A stretch of DNA of 43,886 nucleotides, taken from the NCBI RefSeq assembly GCF_001981525.1, contig NZ_MPSB01000016.1:1-43886 (forward strand), in the 5' to 3' direction. Every line of letters begins with the position of its first letter. Positions within the stretch are counted from its first letter, which is position 1. The notes under the pieces were generated by a model. It did not search any database. It worked only from the letters and a program-made list of their open reading frames with translations, and was not told where the DNA came from. Shown here piece by piece: positions 15,773 to 22,875 of the stretch. This stretch comes from Sphingomonas jeddahensis (GTDB lineage Bacteria > Pseudomonadota > Alphaproteobacteria > Sphingomonadales > Sphingomonadaceae). Both the position numbers and the translations under genes were made by a program.

Positions 15773-16079
15773 GGGGCGGTGCTGCGCCTCTCGGCTCCCC
15801 GCTATGGTCTTTCGCATCGCCATGTTCCACGATTCCACCCCGTGACGTCGCGGCGAGACTTCATGGGGCTTGCGCCGCCTGTTCACGTGATACGGCGGCC
15901 CGTCGAGGGTCAGATCCCCGGATTGAAGCTCGATCGTGCTGAAGGGCTCTGACGTTTCGCTCGACTGCCATGCTTGACGCGCTGATCACCGCCGATGTGC
16001 TCGCCGCTGATGGCTGCACCACCTATCAAAAGATCCGATGAACATGCCGCAACGGCGGCCTGGGGGAGAAACGCGCCAT
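15773..16079. other. Intergenic region before the AI-2E-family permease
   Basis: About 307 bases without a convincing gene. The only item of note is a 23-codon open frame at 15970-16041 that overlaps the alternative permease ATG (16038) as ATGA. It has no Shine-Dalgarno site, so a regulatory leader peptide is a weak possibility only. Confidence 0.5.
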
Positions 16080-17144
16080 ATGACACAGTTGCACCAAGAG
16101 ACCGGACAGCGCCCTTTCCCCGACCTGGGCCGGCTTGCTGCCGCGACCGTCACGGTCATCGCGATCGTGGGGGTGGCGTGGCTGCTCGTGAAGCTCAGCG
16201 GGTTCCTGCTGATGGTCTTTGCCGCGCTGGTGCTGGCAGCGATCCTCGACTCCATGACACGCAAGACGAGCCGGGTCACGCGCATGAAGCGCGGGCTGGC
16301 GCTCACGCTATCGGTGCTGGTGCTGCTGGCGGTGTTCGGCGGCGTGTTCACATTGTTCGGGACGCAGCTGAGCCACGAATTCGATACGATCCGCGAGAGC
16401 ATCCCGCCCGCGATCAAGCAGATCCAGAGCCTGCTCGATCGGGCCGGACTGGGCGATTCGGCGCGCGCGATGCTGGACCAGGGCAGTGGTGACCTGTCGA
16501 AGTTGTTGTCGCAAGCGGGCGGCTATGCGCTGACGTTGGGCAACAGTTTGGCGAACTTCGTGCTCGTATTCGTCGGTGCGATCTTCATCGCCAGCGATCC
16601 GGCGGTCTATCGGCGGGGCTTGCTGCTGCTGATGCCGCGCCGCGCCGAGGATACTGCCGCGGCGGCGCTGGACGATGCGTCGCGCGGGCTGCGCGGCTGG
16701 ATGGTGGGGCAAGCGGTGTCGTCGCTGGTGGTGGCAGCGTTTACCTGGGCTGGGCTCGCGCTGCTCGGCGCGCCGGCGTCCGGCGGGCTTGGGCTGATTG
16801 CGGGGCTGCTCGACGTCATTCCGATGATTGGGCCGATCATTGCCGGCCTGCCTGCCGTTCTGCTCGCCTTCACCGTCTCGCCAGCGACGGCCCTTTGGAC
16901 GATCGGGCTGTTCCTGCTGGTGCAGCAGCTTCAGGGCAATTTCCTGCAGCCGATGATCCAGAAGCAGGCAGTGGACGTGCCGCCTGCCGTACTGCTGTTC
17001 GCAGTGGTGGCGGCGGGGCTGTTGTTCGGCTTTCTCGGCGTGCTGCTCGCCGCGCCGCTGACCGTGGTGGTCTATGTCATGGTGCAGCGCATCTATGTGC
17101 GGACGCTGCTGGGCAAGGACATCAAGGTGGCCGGGCAGGAGTGA
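16080..17144 (+). CDS. AI-2E family transporter (PerM/YdiK-like permease)
   Basis: A ~354-residue polytopic inner-membrane protein of the PF01594 family. Paired hydrophobic helices lie near the N-terminus (VTVIAIVGVAWLLVKLSGFLLMVFAALVLAAILD). A long soluble amphipathic stretch follows (~80-150), then five or so helices including the family core GLIAGLLDVIPMIGPIIAGLPAVLLAF and FLQPMIQKQAVDVPPAVLLFAVVAAGLLFGFLGVLLAAPL. Members export autoinducer-2, act in sodium/proton exchange or have no known substrate, so the family name should not be read as function. Start codons at 16038 and 16044 are also in frame. I chose 16080 because GGGGGAG lies 11 bases before it, although the spacing is long. The gene stands alone and is convergent with the phytase gene. 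Confidence 0.88.
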   Translation: MTQLHQETGQRPFPDLGRLAAATVTVIAIVGVAWLLVKLSGFLLMVFAALVLAAILDSMTRKTSRVTRMKRGLALTLSVLVLLAVFGGVFTLFGTQLSHEFDTIRESIPPAIKQIQSLLDRAGLGDSARAMLDQGSGDLSKLLSQAGGYALTLGNSLANFVLVFVGAIFIASDPAVYRRGLLLLMPRRAEDTAAAALDDASRGLRGWMVGQAVSSLVVAAFTWAGLALLGAPASGGLGLIAGLLDVIPMIGPIIAGLPAVLLAFTVSPATALWTIGLFLLVQQLQGNFLQPMIQKQAVDVPPAVLLFAVVAAGLLFGFLGVLLAAPLTVVVYVMVQRIYVRTLLGKDIKVAGQE

Positions 17145-17198
17145 TCGCCCGGCGCGGCGGAGCAGTCAGTATCGCTCCCGCCGCGCACGGGTTCGCTG

Positions 17199-18260
17199 TT
17201 AAAGGCCGAGGGCGTTTTTCACGTCATCCCAGGCAACGAACTTGAAGTTCTGCGCATGGGGCGCGTTCTCACCGTCCTGAACGACGAACAGGCCGCCCGG
17301 ATATTTGGGCCCCATGTCGCCCAGCGCCATCTCGATGCCGTCGGTTTCCTCAGTGCCGCCGATGCTCCCCGGTCCGACGCGGAAGCGACCGACATAGCTG
17401 TCGTCGCGGATGCGATAGAGGGTGTAGGCATTGTCGCCCTGACTGGAGACGATGATGTAGCCATCCCTGTCGCCGATCGGCGCGACCGCGACTCCCTCCG
17501 CATCGGCGACCAGGTTCTTGCCATCAGCAGCGGCGATCTTGGTCGGCGCGGTGCTGCCGCTCGCGCGTGCGTCGAAGCGCCACAAGGCGACATTTTCCTC
17601 GGCGACGTAGAGGGTGTGCGTGCGATCATCGACCGCGCACCCCTCCGCCTGGCTGGACAGCTTCATGGTGCGCACGATCCGCCCGCTTGGCGTTGCGCCG
17701 GAAGTATCGAGCAGGATCTGCCGCACGGTGCCGTCCTTGAGTACGAGAAAGGCCGAAAGGCCGGCCGCGTCGCGCCCCAAGCAAAGGCCATAAGCCTCGT
17801 TCGGGCCGGCCGCGACATGGCCGAGCAGCGACAATTGCGCGCTGTCGGTATCGAGCCGGAACAGCGCCAACTTCGCATTCGCCGGGTCGGTGCGATCGGA
17901 CGCGACGGCCAGCACGCCGCGCTGACCGTTGATGACCACATCGTCGCGCAGGTCGATATTGTTGATCCGCGCCGCATCCAGGAAGTGCAGCGACTTGCCG
18001 GCCAGATCATAGACGTGCAGCCCGGCTTTTTTGTCGGTGCCCAGCACCAGGCTTTTCGCGGGATCGGCCGGGTTGCGCCAGATCGCGGGATCGTCCGCCG
18101 CATCGGCGTTGGCGGTGCCGACTGGCGCCGTCTCACCGCGCGCGGTAACCATCACGGCCGGCGTGGCATGGGCGATGCGGGCCTCGATCGGGAGTTCCTG
18201 CGTAGCGCAGGCGGCGAGCACCAGCGGGCTGGCGAAAAGGAGGGGGGCGATGATCTTCAT
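17199..18260 (-). CDS. Beta-propeller phytase (3-phytase, BPP family), lipoprotein-like
   Basis: A 353-residue secreted phosphatase that removes phosphate from phytate using calcium. The N-terminus MKIIAPLLFASPLVLAAC ends in a lipobox-like LAAC. The BPP signature follows: ADDPAIWRNPADPAKSLVLGTDKKAGLHVYDL, then RINNIDLR, VAVASDRT-like LAVASDRTD, the AEGCAVDD block, LYVAEENVALWRF, NLVADAEGVAV, GYIIVSSQGDNAYTLY and TEETDGIEMA. The many Asp/Glu residues are the calcium ligands of the family. ATG 18260 starts the signal sequence; an in-frame GTG at 18284 would add eight residues before it. Two Pho-box-like sites lie 56-93 bases upstream. With phoA it forms a likely phosphate-starvation set. It is divergent from nasT with a 151-base gap. 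Confidence 0.93.
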   Translation of the reverse strand: MKIIAPLLFASPLVLAACATQELPIEARIAHATPAVMVTARGETAPVGTANADAADDPAIWRNPADPAKSLVLGTDKKAGLHVYDLAGKSLHFLDAARINNIDLRDDVVINGQRGVLAVASDRTDPANAKLALFRLDTDSAQLSLLGHVAAGPNEAYGLCLGRDAAGLSAFLVLKDGTVRQILLDTSGATPSGRIVRTMKLSSQAEGCAVDDRTHTLYVAEENVALWRFDARASGSTAPTKIAAADGKNLVADAEGVAVAPIGDRDGYIIVSSQGDNAYTLYRIRDDSYVGRFRVGPGSIGGTEETDGIEMALGDMGPKYPGGLFVVQDGENAPHAQNFKFVAWDDVKNALGL

Positions 18261-18315
18261 GCGACGATTGTTTCCCTGTGACACGTTGTTCTTGCCGCTC
18301 CCCTAGCGGCGCTTG

Positions 18316-18353
18316 CTGACACTTTCGTCACAGCGCTGCCAGCAGGATGAAAG
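18316..18353 (-). promoter_or_regulatory. Two candidate Pho boxes upstream of the phytase gene
   Basis: On the minus strand 18353-18336 reads CTTTCAT CCTG CTGGCAG (11 of 14 matches to the CTGTCAT repeats) and 18333-18316 reads CTGTGAC GAAA GTGTCAG (10 of 14). Both have the required 4-base spacer and are separated by 2 bases. They lie 56-93 bases before the phytase ATG. Confidence 0.55.
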
Positions 18354-18411
18354 AAGAAGTCGTGCGGCAAAGGGGCTGGCTGAATACCGAGTTGCGGGAT
18401 AGTCGATAGCC

Positions 18412-18993
18412 GTGAGGATCGCGATCATCGACACCAGCACGACGCGCGCGGCGATCATTTCCGAAGGACTGCGCGACGCCGGGCTCACCGATCTCGTGGT
18501 GATCGATCCTGCCGGGCCGCTGGTAGCGCAGATCGAGGCCTGTGCGCCCGAGGTGGTGCTGATCAACCTCGAGAATCCGAGCCGGGACGTGCTGGAGGAT
18601 TTCTTCGCGGTGTCGCGCGCGCTGGACCGGCCAATCGCGATGTTCGTCGACCAATCGGATGCGCAAGCGACCATGGCGGCGGTGGATGCGGGTGTCTCGG
18701 CCTATGTCGTCGACGGGCTGGCGCGGCAGCGGATCAAGCCGGTGCTCGACCTCGCGGTCCGGCGGTTCCAGGCCTTTTCGCGATTGCAGGCCGAGTTGGC
18801 CGAAGCCAAGTCGGCGCTGGCGGATCGCCAGACGATCGATCGCGCCAAGGCGATCCTGATGAAGCGGCGCGGGCTGGACGAACCGGCCGCTTATGCGCTG
18901 CTGCGCGGACACGCGATGAAATCTAATCGCCGCATCGCGGAGGTGGCGGAGGCGATCGTGACAAGCGAGGCGTTGTTGGGAGATTTGCCGTGA
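18412..18993 (+). CDS. nasT: NasT: ANTAR-domain antitermination regulator of nitrate assimilation
   Basis: A 193-residue cytosolic regulator: an N-terminal receiver-like domain (~1-115), a coiled-coil linker and a C-terminal ANTAR RNA-binding domain (~130-190; LADRQTIDRAKAILMKRRGLDEPAAYALLRGHAM). NasT proteins bind tandem hairpins in a leader RNA and prevent termination; NasS holds NasT when nitrate and nitrite are absent. The receiver is atypical: the phospho-acceptor position holds Asn52 (VLINLENPSRD) and the N-terminal acidic pair is reduced to IIDTST. This fits control by NasS binding and not by phosphorylation. The start is GTG 18412. The 3' end overlaps nasS by 4 bases. Confidence 0.92.
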   Translation: MRIAIIDTSTTRAAIISEGLRDAGLTDLVVIDPAGPLVAQIEACAPEVVLINLENPSRDVLEDFFAVSRALDRPIAMFVDQSDAQATMAAVDAGVSAYVVDGLARQRIKPVLDLAVRRFQAFSRLQAELAEAKSALADRQTIDRAKAILMKRRGLDEPAAYALLRGHAMKSNRRIAEVAEAIVTSEALLGDLP

Positions 18994-20201
18994 GCGCCGA
19001 AATCTTCCGCATCGGCTTCGTGCCCCTGGTCGACGCCGCGTTGCCGATCCTGGCGCACGAGCTTGGTTTCGCTGCAGCCGAGGGCGTCGCGATCGAGCTG
19101 GTTCGCGATGTCACTTGGGCGACGGTGCGCGACCGGTTGCTGTATGGCCACACCGATGCGGCGCATCTCGTCGCGCCGCTGGCGATCGCGACAGCGCTAG
19201 GGCGCGATCGGCCCGCCGTGCCGCTGACGGTGCCGTTCGTGCTGGGGCTGAACGGCAATGCGATCACCTTCTCGACCGCGCTGGGCGAGGCGTGCGGGCT
19301 GGGCGATGCGCTGAGTGATCCGGTGGCGATCGGCGCGGCGCTGAAGGCGGTCGCAGCGGCGCGGCGCGCGGCTGGGCGGCCGCTGCGGCTGGGCGTGGTG
19401 CATCGCTATTCCAGCCACAATTACATGCTGCGCTACTGGCTGTCCGGGGTCGGCATTCGGCCGGACGAGGATGTGGCGATCACCGTCACCAGCCCGCCTT
19501 TCGCCGCCGATGCGCTGGCGGCGGGCGAGGTGGACGGCATTTGCGTGGGCGAGCCGTGGAATTCCATCGCGGTCGATCGCGGCGTCGGGCGGATCGCGCT
19601 CGCCACCGCGCAGATCTGGCGGCGCGGGGTGGAAAAGGTGCTGGCTCTTCGGGCCGAGACGGCGACGGCGCGGCCCGAGGCGGTGGCGGGGCTGATCCGC
19701 GCGCTTCACGCGGCGGCGGAGCATTTCGTGCGGCCGGAGACGGCAGTGGAAAGCGCGACACTGCTTGCCCGACGCGAGTATCTCGACGCGCCGGTCGATG
19801 CGATCCTGCGGGCGATCACCGATCGGATCCGGCTAGTGCCAGGTGGCGCACCGATCCATTATCCCGATTTCATGTTCCAGCATCGCGAGGCCGCCAACTT
19901 CCCGTGGCGCAGCCAGGCGGCGTGGCTGTATTCGCAAATGGTGCGCTGGGATGCGCTAAGCTTCTCCGAGAAGGATGCGGCAACCGCGCAATCGGTGTTT
20001 CGTCCCGACCTCTATCGCGCGGCGCTTGCAGGATCGGCGGCGCCGCTGCCCAATGCCAGCTCGAAGTTGGAAGGCGCGCTCAGCGAGCCAATCGGGGCGG
20101 GATCGACTCAGGGCCGGCTGATGCTCGGGAGCGATCGCTTCTTCGACGGGCGAGCCTTCGATCCTGACGATATTGCAGGATATCTGGCGCAGCTGCCGTG
20201 A
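18990..20201 (+). CDS. nasS: NasS: nitrate/nitrite-sensing NrtA-like protein
   Basis: A 403-residue protein of the NrtA/CmpA substrate-binding family without a signal peptide, so it acts in the cytosol as a sensor and not as an ABC transporter component. Family motifs include FVPLVDAALPILAHELGF near the start, HNYMLRYWLSGVGI, EVDGICVGEPWN and the C-terminal FFDGRAFDPDDIAGYL. The lack of any ABC permease or ATPase gene nearby and the 4-base overlap with nasT point to NasS. The expected role is to bind NasT in the absence of nitrate or nitrite and release it when the ligand binds. The 3' end leads straight into the leader with the terminator before nasA. Confidence 0.92.
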   Translation: MSAEIFRIGFVPLVDAALPILAHELGFAAAEGVAIELVRDVTWATVRDRLLYGHTDAAHLVAPLAIATALGRDRPAVPLTVPFVLGLNGNAITFSTALGEACGLGDALSDPVAIGAALKAVAAARRAAGRPLRLGVVHRYSSHNYMLRYWLSGVGIRPDEDVAITVTSPPFAADALAAGEVDGICVGEPWNSIAVDRGVGRIALATAQIWRRGVEKVLALRAETATARPEAVAGLIRALHAAAEHFVRPETAVESATLLARREYLDAPVDAILRAITDRIRLVPGGAPIHYPDFMFQHREAANFPWRSQAAWLYSQMVRWDALSFSEKDAATAQSVFRPDLYRAALAGSAAPLPNASSKLEGALSEPIGAGSTQGRLMLGSDRFFDGRAFDPDDIAGYLAQLP

Positions 20202-20246
20202 GCCATTTTGCTGCGGATGCGAAAGGGACTTGTCTCGTCGTCGCGA

Positions 20247-20420
20247 ATCAGGCAGCTTCCTGATCGTCCGGCGATGATGCCGGACACGAGATAGCAGCGA
20301 CACGCCTCTCCAGCGCCGGGGAGGTCCGCGCTGGCGGACGGGCAAACGCCCGTATCCGCACCGAGGCAACGAAGCCGCCAGGACGTGACCGACAAGGGTC
20401 GCCGTCCTGGCGGCTTTTTT
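20247..20420 (+). ncRNA. Candidate NasT-responsive (ANTAR) antitermination leader before nasA
   Basis: The 236 bases between nasS and nasA are packed with hairpins. Stems: ATCAGG/CCTGAT (20247-20264, 6-base loop); GTCCGGC/GCCGGAC (20266-20285, 6-base loop); CCTCTCC/GGGGAGG (20305-20324, one G-T pair) with hexaloop AGCGCC; ACGGGC/GCCCGT (20338-20353, 4-base loop); and GGC/GCC (20365-20376) with hexaloop AACGAA. ANTAR proteins recognise paired hairpins whose six-base loops have A at position 1 and G at position 4. The AGCGCC and AACGAA loops both fit, and the second overlaps the 5' arm of the terminator, as the antitermination mechanism requires. The 3-bp stem of the second is weak, so the exact P2 boundary is tentative. 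Confidence 0.7.
20373..20420 (+). terminator. Intrinsic terminator in the nasA leader
   Basis: AGCCGCCAGGACG (20373-20385) and CGTCCTGGCGGCT (20403-20415) form a perfect 13-bp stem, extended inside by GACC/GGTC, followed by six T residues (20415-20420). It ends only 17 bases before the nasA ATG, so it would block the whole nitrate operon unless NasT prevents its folding. Confidence 0.93.
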
Positions 20421-20437
20421 CGTTTGGAGAACGGGCG

Positions 20438-21673
20438 ATGGCGACGGCGTTCTGGGAGGCAAGGAGGCAAGAGGGCAGCGGGTTCTGGTCGAGCGGGCAT
20501 ACGCCGACGCTGATCGCGGCGTTCCTGTATTTCGACCTGGCGTTCATGGTGTGGGTGCTGCTGGGGCCATTGGCGCCCGACATTGCGGCGGCGCTCGGAC
20601 TGAGCCCGGCCCAAAAAGGTTTGATGGTGGCGGTGCCGACGCTCGCCGGCGCGGCGCTGCGGGTGGTCAACGGCCTGCTGGTGGATCGGATCGGGCCGAA
20701 GCGCTCGGGCGCGATCAGCCAGGTGGTCGTGATCGCCGGGCTGTTCGCGGCCTGGGCGATGGGGGTGACGAGCTTCGCCGGCACGCTGGTGCTGGGCGTG
20801 ATCTTGGGGTTTGCGGGCGCGAGTTTCGCGATCGCGCTACCGCTCGCCAGCCGCTGGTATCCGCCCGAGCATCAGGGCAAGGCGATGGGGCTCGCCGGTA
20901 TGGGCAATTCGGGAACGGTGCTGGCGGCGCTGTTCGCGCCGGCGCTGGCCAAGCTGTTCGGCTGGAATGCGGTGCTGGGGCTCGCCTGCATCCCGCTGAC
21001 CATCGTGTTCGGCCTGTACATGGGGATGGCAAAGGATCCGCCCGGGGCGCCCGCCGCGAAGAGCCTGGCCGAGTATCTGACGCCGCTTAAGCAGGCGGAC
21101 GCCTGGTGGCTGATGGGTTTCTATTCGGTCACCTTCGGCGGCTTTGTCGGGCTTGCCGCCAGCCTGCCGATCTACTTCACTGATCGGTTTGCGCTGACGA
21201 CGATCCACGCCGGCTATGCCACCGCGGCGTGTGTCTTTGCGGGATCGCTGGTGCGGCCCATGGGCGGGGCGCTGGCCGATGCGATCGGCGGGGTGAAGGC
21301 GCTGATGGCGGTGTTCGCGCTTGCCGCGCTGGCGCTGGTGGGGGTGAGCCTGTCGGCCACTTTCGCGGCGGCGCTCGCCTGTTTCGTGATCGCGATGCTG
21401 GCGCTGGGCGTCGGTAACGGCGCGGTGTTCCAGCTGGTGCCGCAGCGGTTCGCGGCGGAGATCGGGGTGATGACCGGGCTGGTCGGCATGGCCGGGGGCG
21501 TGGGCGGCTTCTACCTCGCCTCGTCGCTGGGTCTCGCCAAGCAGTGGACGGGGAGCTTCGCGCCGGGGTTCCTGATCTTCGCTGGACTCGCGCTGGTGGC
21601 GCTGGTGGGACTGGCGCTGGTGAAAGCGGGCTGGCGCGCGCGCTGGGGCGCGGCCGAGGGCGTGCGGATCTGA
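20438..21673 (+). CDS. nasA: Nitrate/nitrite MFS transporter (NarK/NasA family)
   Basis: A 411-residue, 12-helix inner-membrane protein that brings nitrate into the cytosol. The nitrate signature regions are present: GFAGASFAIALPLASRWYPPEHQGKAMGLAGMGNSG after helix 4, and FGGFVGLAASLPIY in the second half. The conserved nitrate-binding arginines fit ALRVVNG and LVRPMGG. GGAG lies 9 bases before ATG 20438. It is the first gene after the leader terminator and its stop overlaps the porin start (ATGA). The name follows the Paracoccus nas convention; narK would also be used. Confidence 0.92.
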   Translation: MATAFWEARRQEGSGFWSSGHTPTLIAAFLYFDLAFMVWVLLGPLAPDIAAALGLSPAQKGLMVAVPTLAGAALRVVNGLLVDRIGPKRSGAISQVVVIAGLFAAWAMGVTSFAGTLVLGVILGFAGASFAIALPLASRWYPPEHQGKAMGLAGMGNSGTVLAALFAPALAKLFGWNAVLGLACIPLTIVFGLYMGMAKDPPGAPAAKSLAEYLTPLKQADAWWLMGFYSVTFGGFVGLAASLPIYFTDRFALTTIHAGYATAACVFAGSLVRPMGGALADAIGGVKALMAVFALAALALVGVSLSATFAAALACFVIAMLALGVGNGAVFQLVPQRFAAEIGVMTGLVGMAGGVGGFYLASSLGLAKQWTGSFAPGFLIFAGLALVALVGLALVKAGWRARWGAAEGVRI

Positions 21674-22875
21674 TGCGCCCGGCGCTCGCCCTTCTATCGC
21701 TTCTGGCGAGCCCGGCGGCGGCGCAGACCGTCACCCCGCTGGTCGACGCGCGGCTGCGGTACGAACGGTACGAACGGGCCGAGCAGGACGGGCTGCCCGA
21801 GGACGCGAACGCCGTCACCGCGCGGGTCCGTGCGGGGGTGCAGGTGAGCGAGGGGCGCTGGTCGGCACTGGCGGAGGCACAGGGCAATATTGCGGTCGTG
21901 GACGATTACTTCGACGGGCTGTCCGGCTCCGCCACGCAGCGCCCGCTGATTGCCGATCCGCAGAATTTGGCGCTGTACCGCGCGCAGCTTCAGTATCGCA
22001 GCAAGGCGGCGACGGTCACTGTTGGGCGTCAGCGGATCGCGCTGGATGACGAGCGCTTCGTCGGCGCCATCGCCTTTCGCAACAACGGCCAGACGTTCGA
22101 TGCGGTGCGTGCCGAGCTGACGCCGCTCGCCGGGCTGAAGGTGGACGTGAGCTACGCCTGGAGCGTGCGCACGATCTGGGGCGTGGATGGCGCCGGTGCG
22201 CGGCAGCAGGCGGTGTCGGGCGATACCGTGCTGGCGAACCTCGCCTGGGCGTCGCCGCTCGGGACGCTCACCGGCTTTGCCTATCTCGTCGATCAGGACG
22301 AAGCGGCGGTGCAGGGCTATCGCCTTTCGAGCCAGACCTATGGCGTGCGGCTCGCCGGGTTGCGGCCGGTCGGCGAGGCCAAGCTGAGTTACCAGGCGAG
22401 TTGGGCGCGGCAGTCGGACTGGCATCGCAACCCCAATGATTATAGCGCCGATTACTGGCTGGTCGATGTTGCGATGGACCTGAACGGGCCAAGGCTGGGC
22501 GCCGGATATGAAGTGCTGGGTGCCGACCGCGGCGCGGCGCTGACCAGTTTCCAAACGCCGCTCGCCACCGCGTTCAAGTTCCAGGGCTGGGCCGACAAGT
22601 TTCTGACTACGCCGCCAGATGGCATTCGCGACCTCTACGCCTCGGCCGGCTGGGGCTGGCCGGCGATCGGGGCGCTGAAGGCAGTGAGTGTCGGCGCCGT
22701 CTATCACCGTTTCGAGAGCGATCGTGCCGTGCGGCATTATGGCGACGAGATTGACCTGCTCGCCCAGGCGCGACTGGGGCAGACCACCGCGAGCCTGCGC
22801 TACGCCGCTTACGCCGCCGACCGGCTGTTCACCGACACCAGCAAATTCTGGCTCCAACTGGACTGGACCCTGTGA
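21673..22875 (+). CDS. Outer-membrane porin of the nitrate cluster (alginate-export-like family)
   Basis: A 400-residue protein with a signal peptide (MRPALALLSLLASPAAA) and a beta-barrel-like pattern of alternating strands ending in FWLQLDWTL, typical of outer-membrane porins. The barrel carries VTVGRQRIALDDERFVGAIAFRNNGQTFD, a block I associate with the alginate-export/porin family. It is linked on both sides by stop/start overlaps to nasA and nirB, so it very probably serves passage of nitrate or another anion over the outer membrane. Substrate specificity is inferred from the operon only. The ATG overlaps the nasA stop. Confidence 0.8.
   Translation: MRPALALLSLLASPAAAQTVTPLVDARLRYERYERAEQDGLPEDANAVTARVRAGVQVSEGRWSALAEAQGNIAVVDDYFDGLSGSATQRPLIADPQNLALYRAQLQYRSKAATVTVGRQRIALDDERFVGAIAFRNNGQTFDAVRAELTPLAGLKVDVSYAWSVRTIWGVDGAGARQQAVSGDTVLANLAWASPLGTLTGFAYLVDQDEAAVQGYRLSSQTYGVRLAGLRPVGEAKLSYQASWARQSDWHRNPNDYSADYWLVDVAMDLNGPRLGAGYEVLGADRGAALTSFQTPLATAFKFQGWADKFLTTPPDGIRDLYASAGWGWPAIGALKAVSVGAVYHRFESDRAVRHYGDEIDLLAQARLGQTTASLRYAAYAADRLFTDTSKFWLQLDWTL

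Noticed and set aside
15970..16041. 23-codon frame overlapping the alternative ATG of the AI-2E permease
   Set aside because: No ribosome site and no evidence of conservation; kept only as a note in the intergenic entry.
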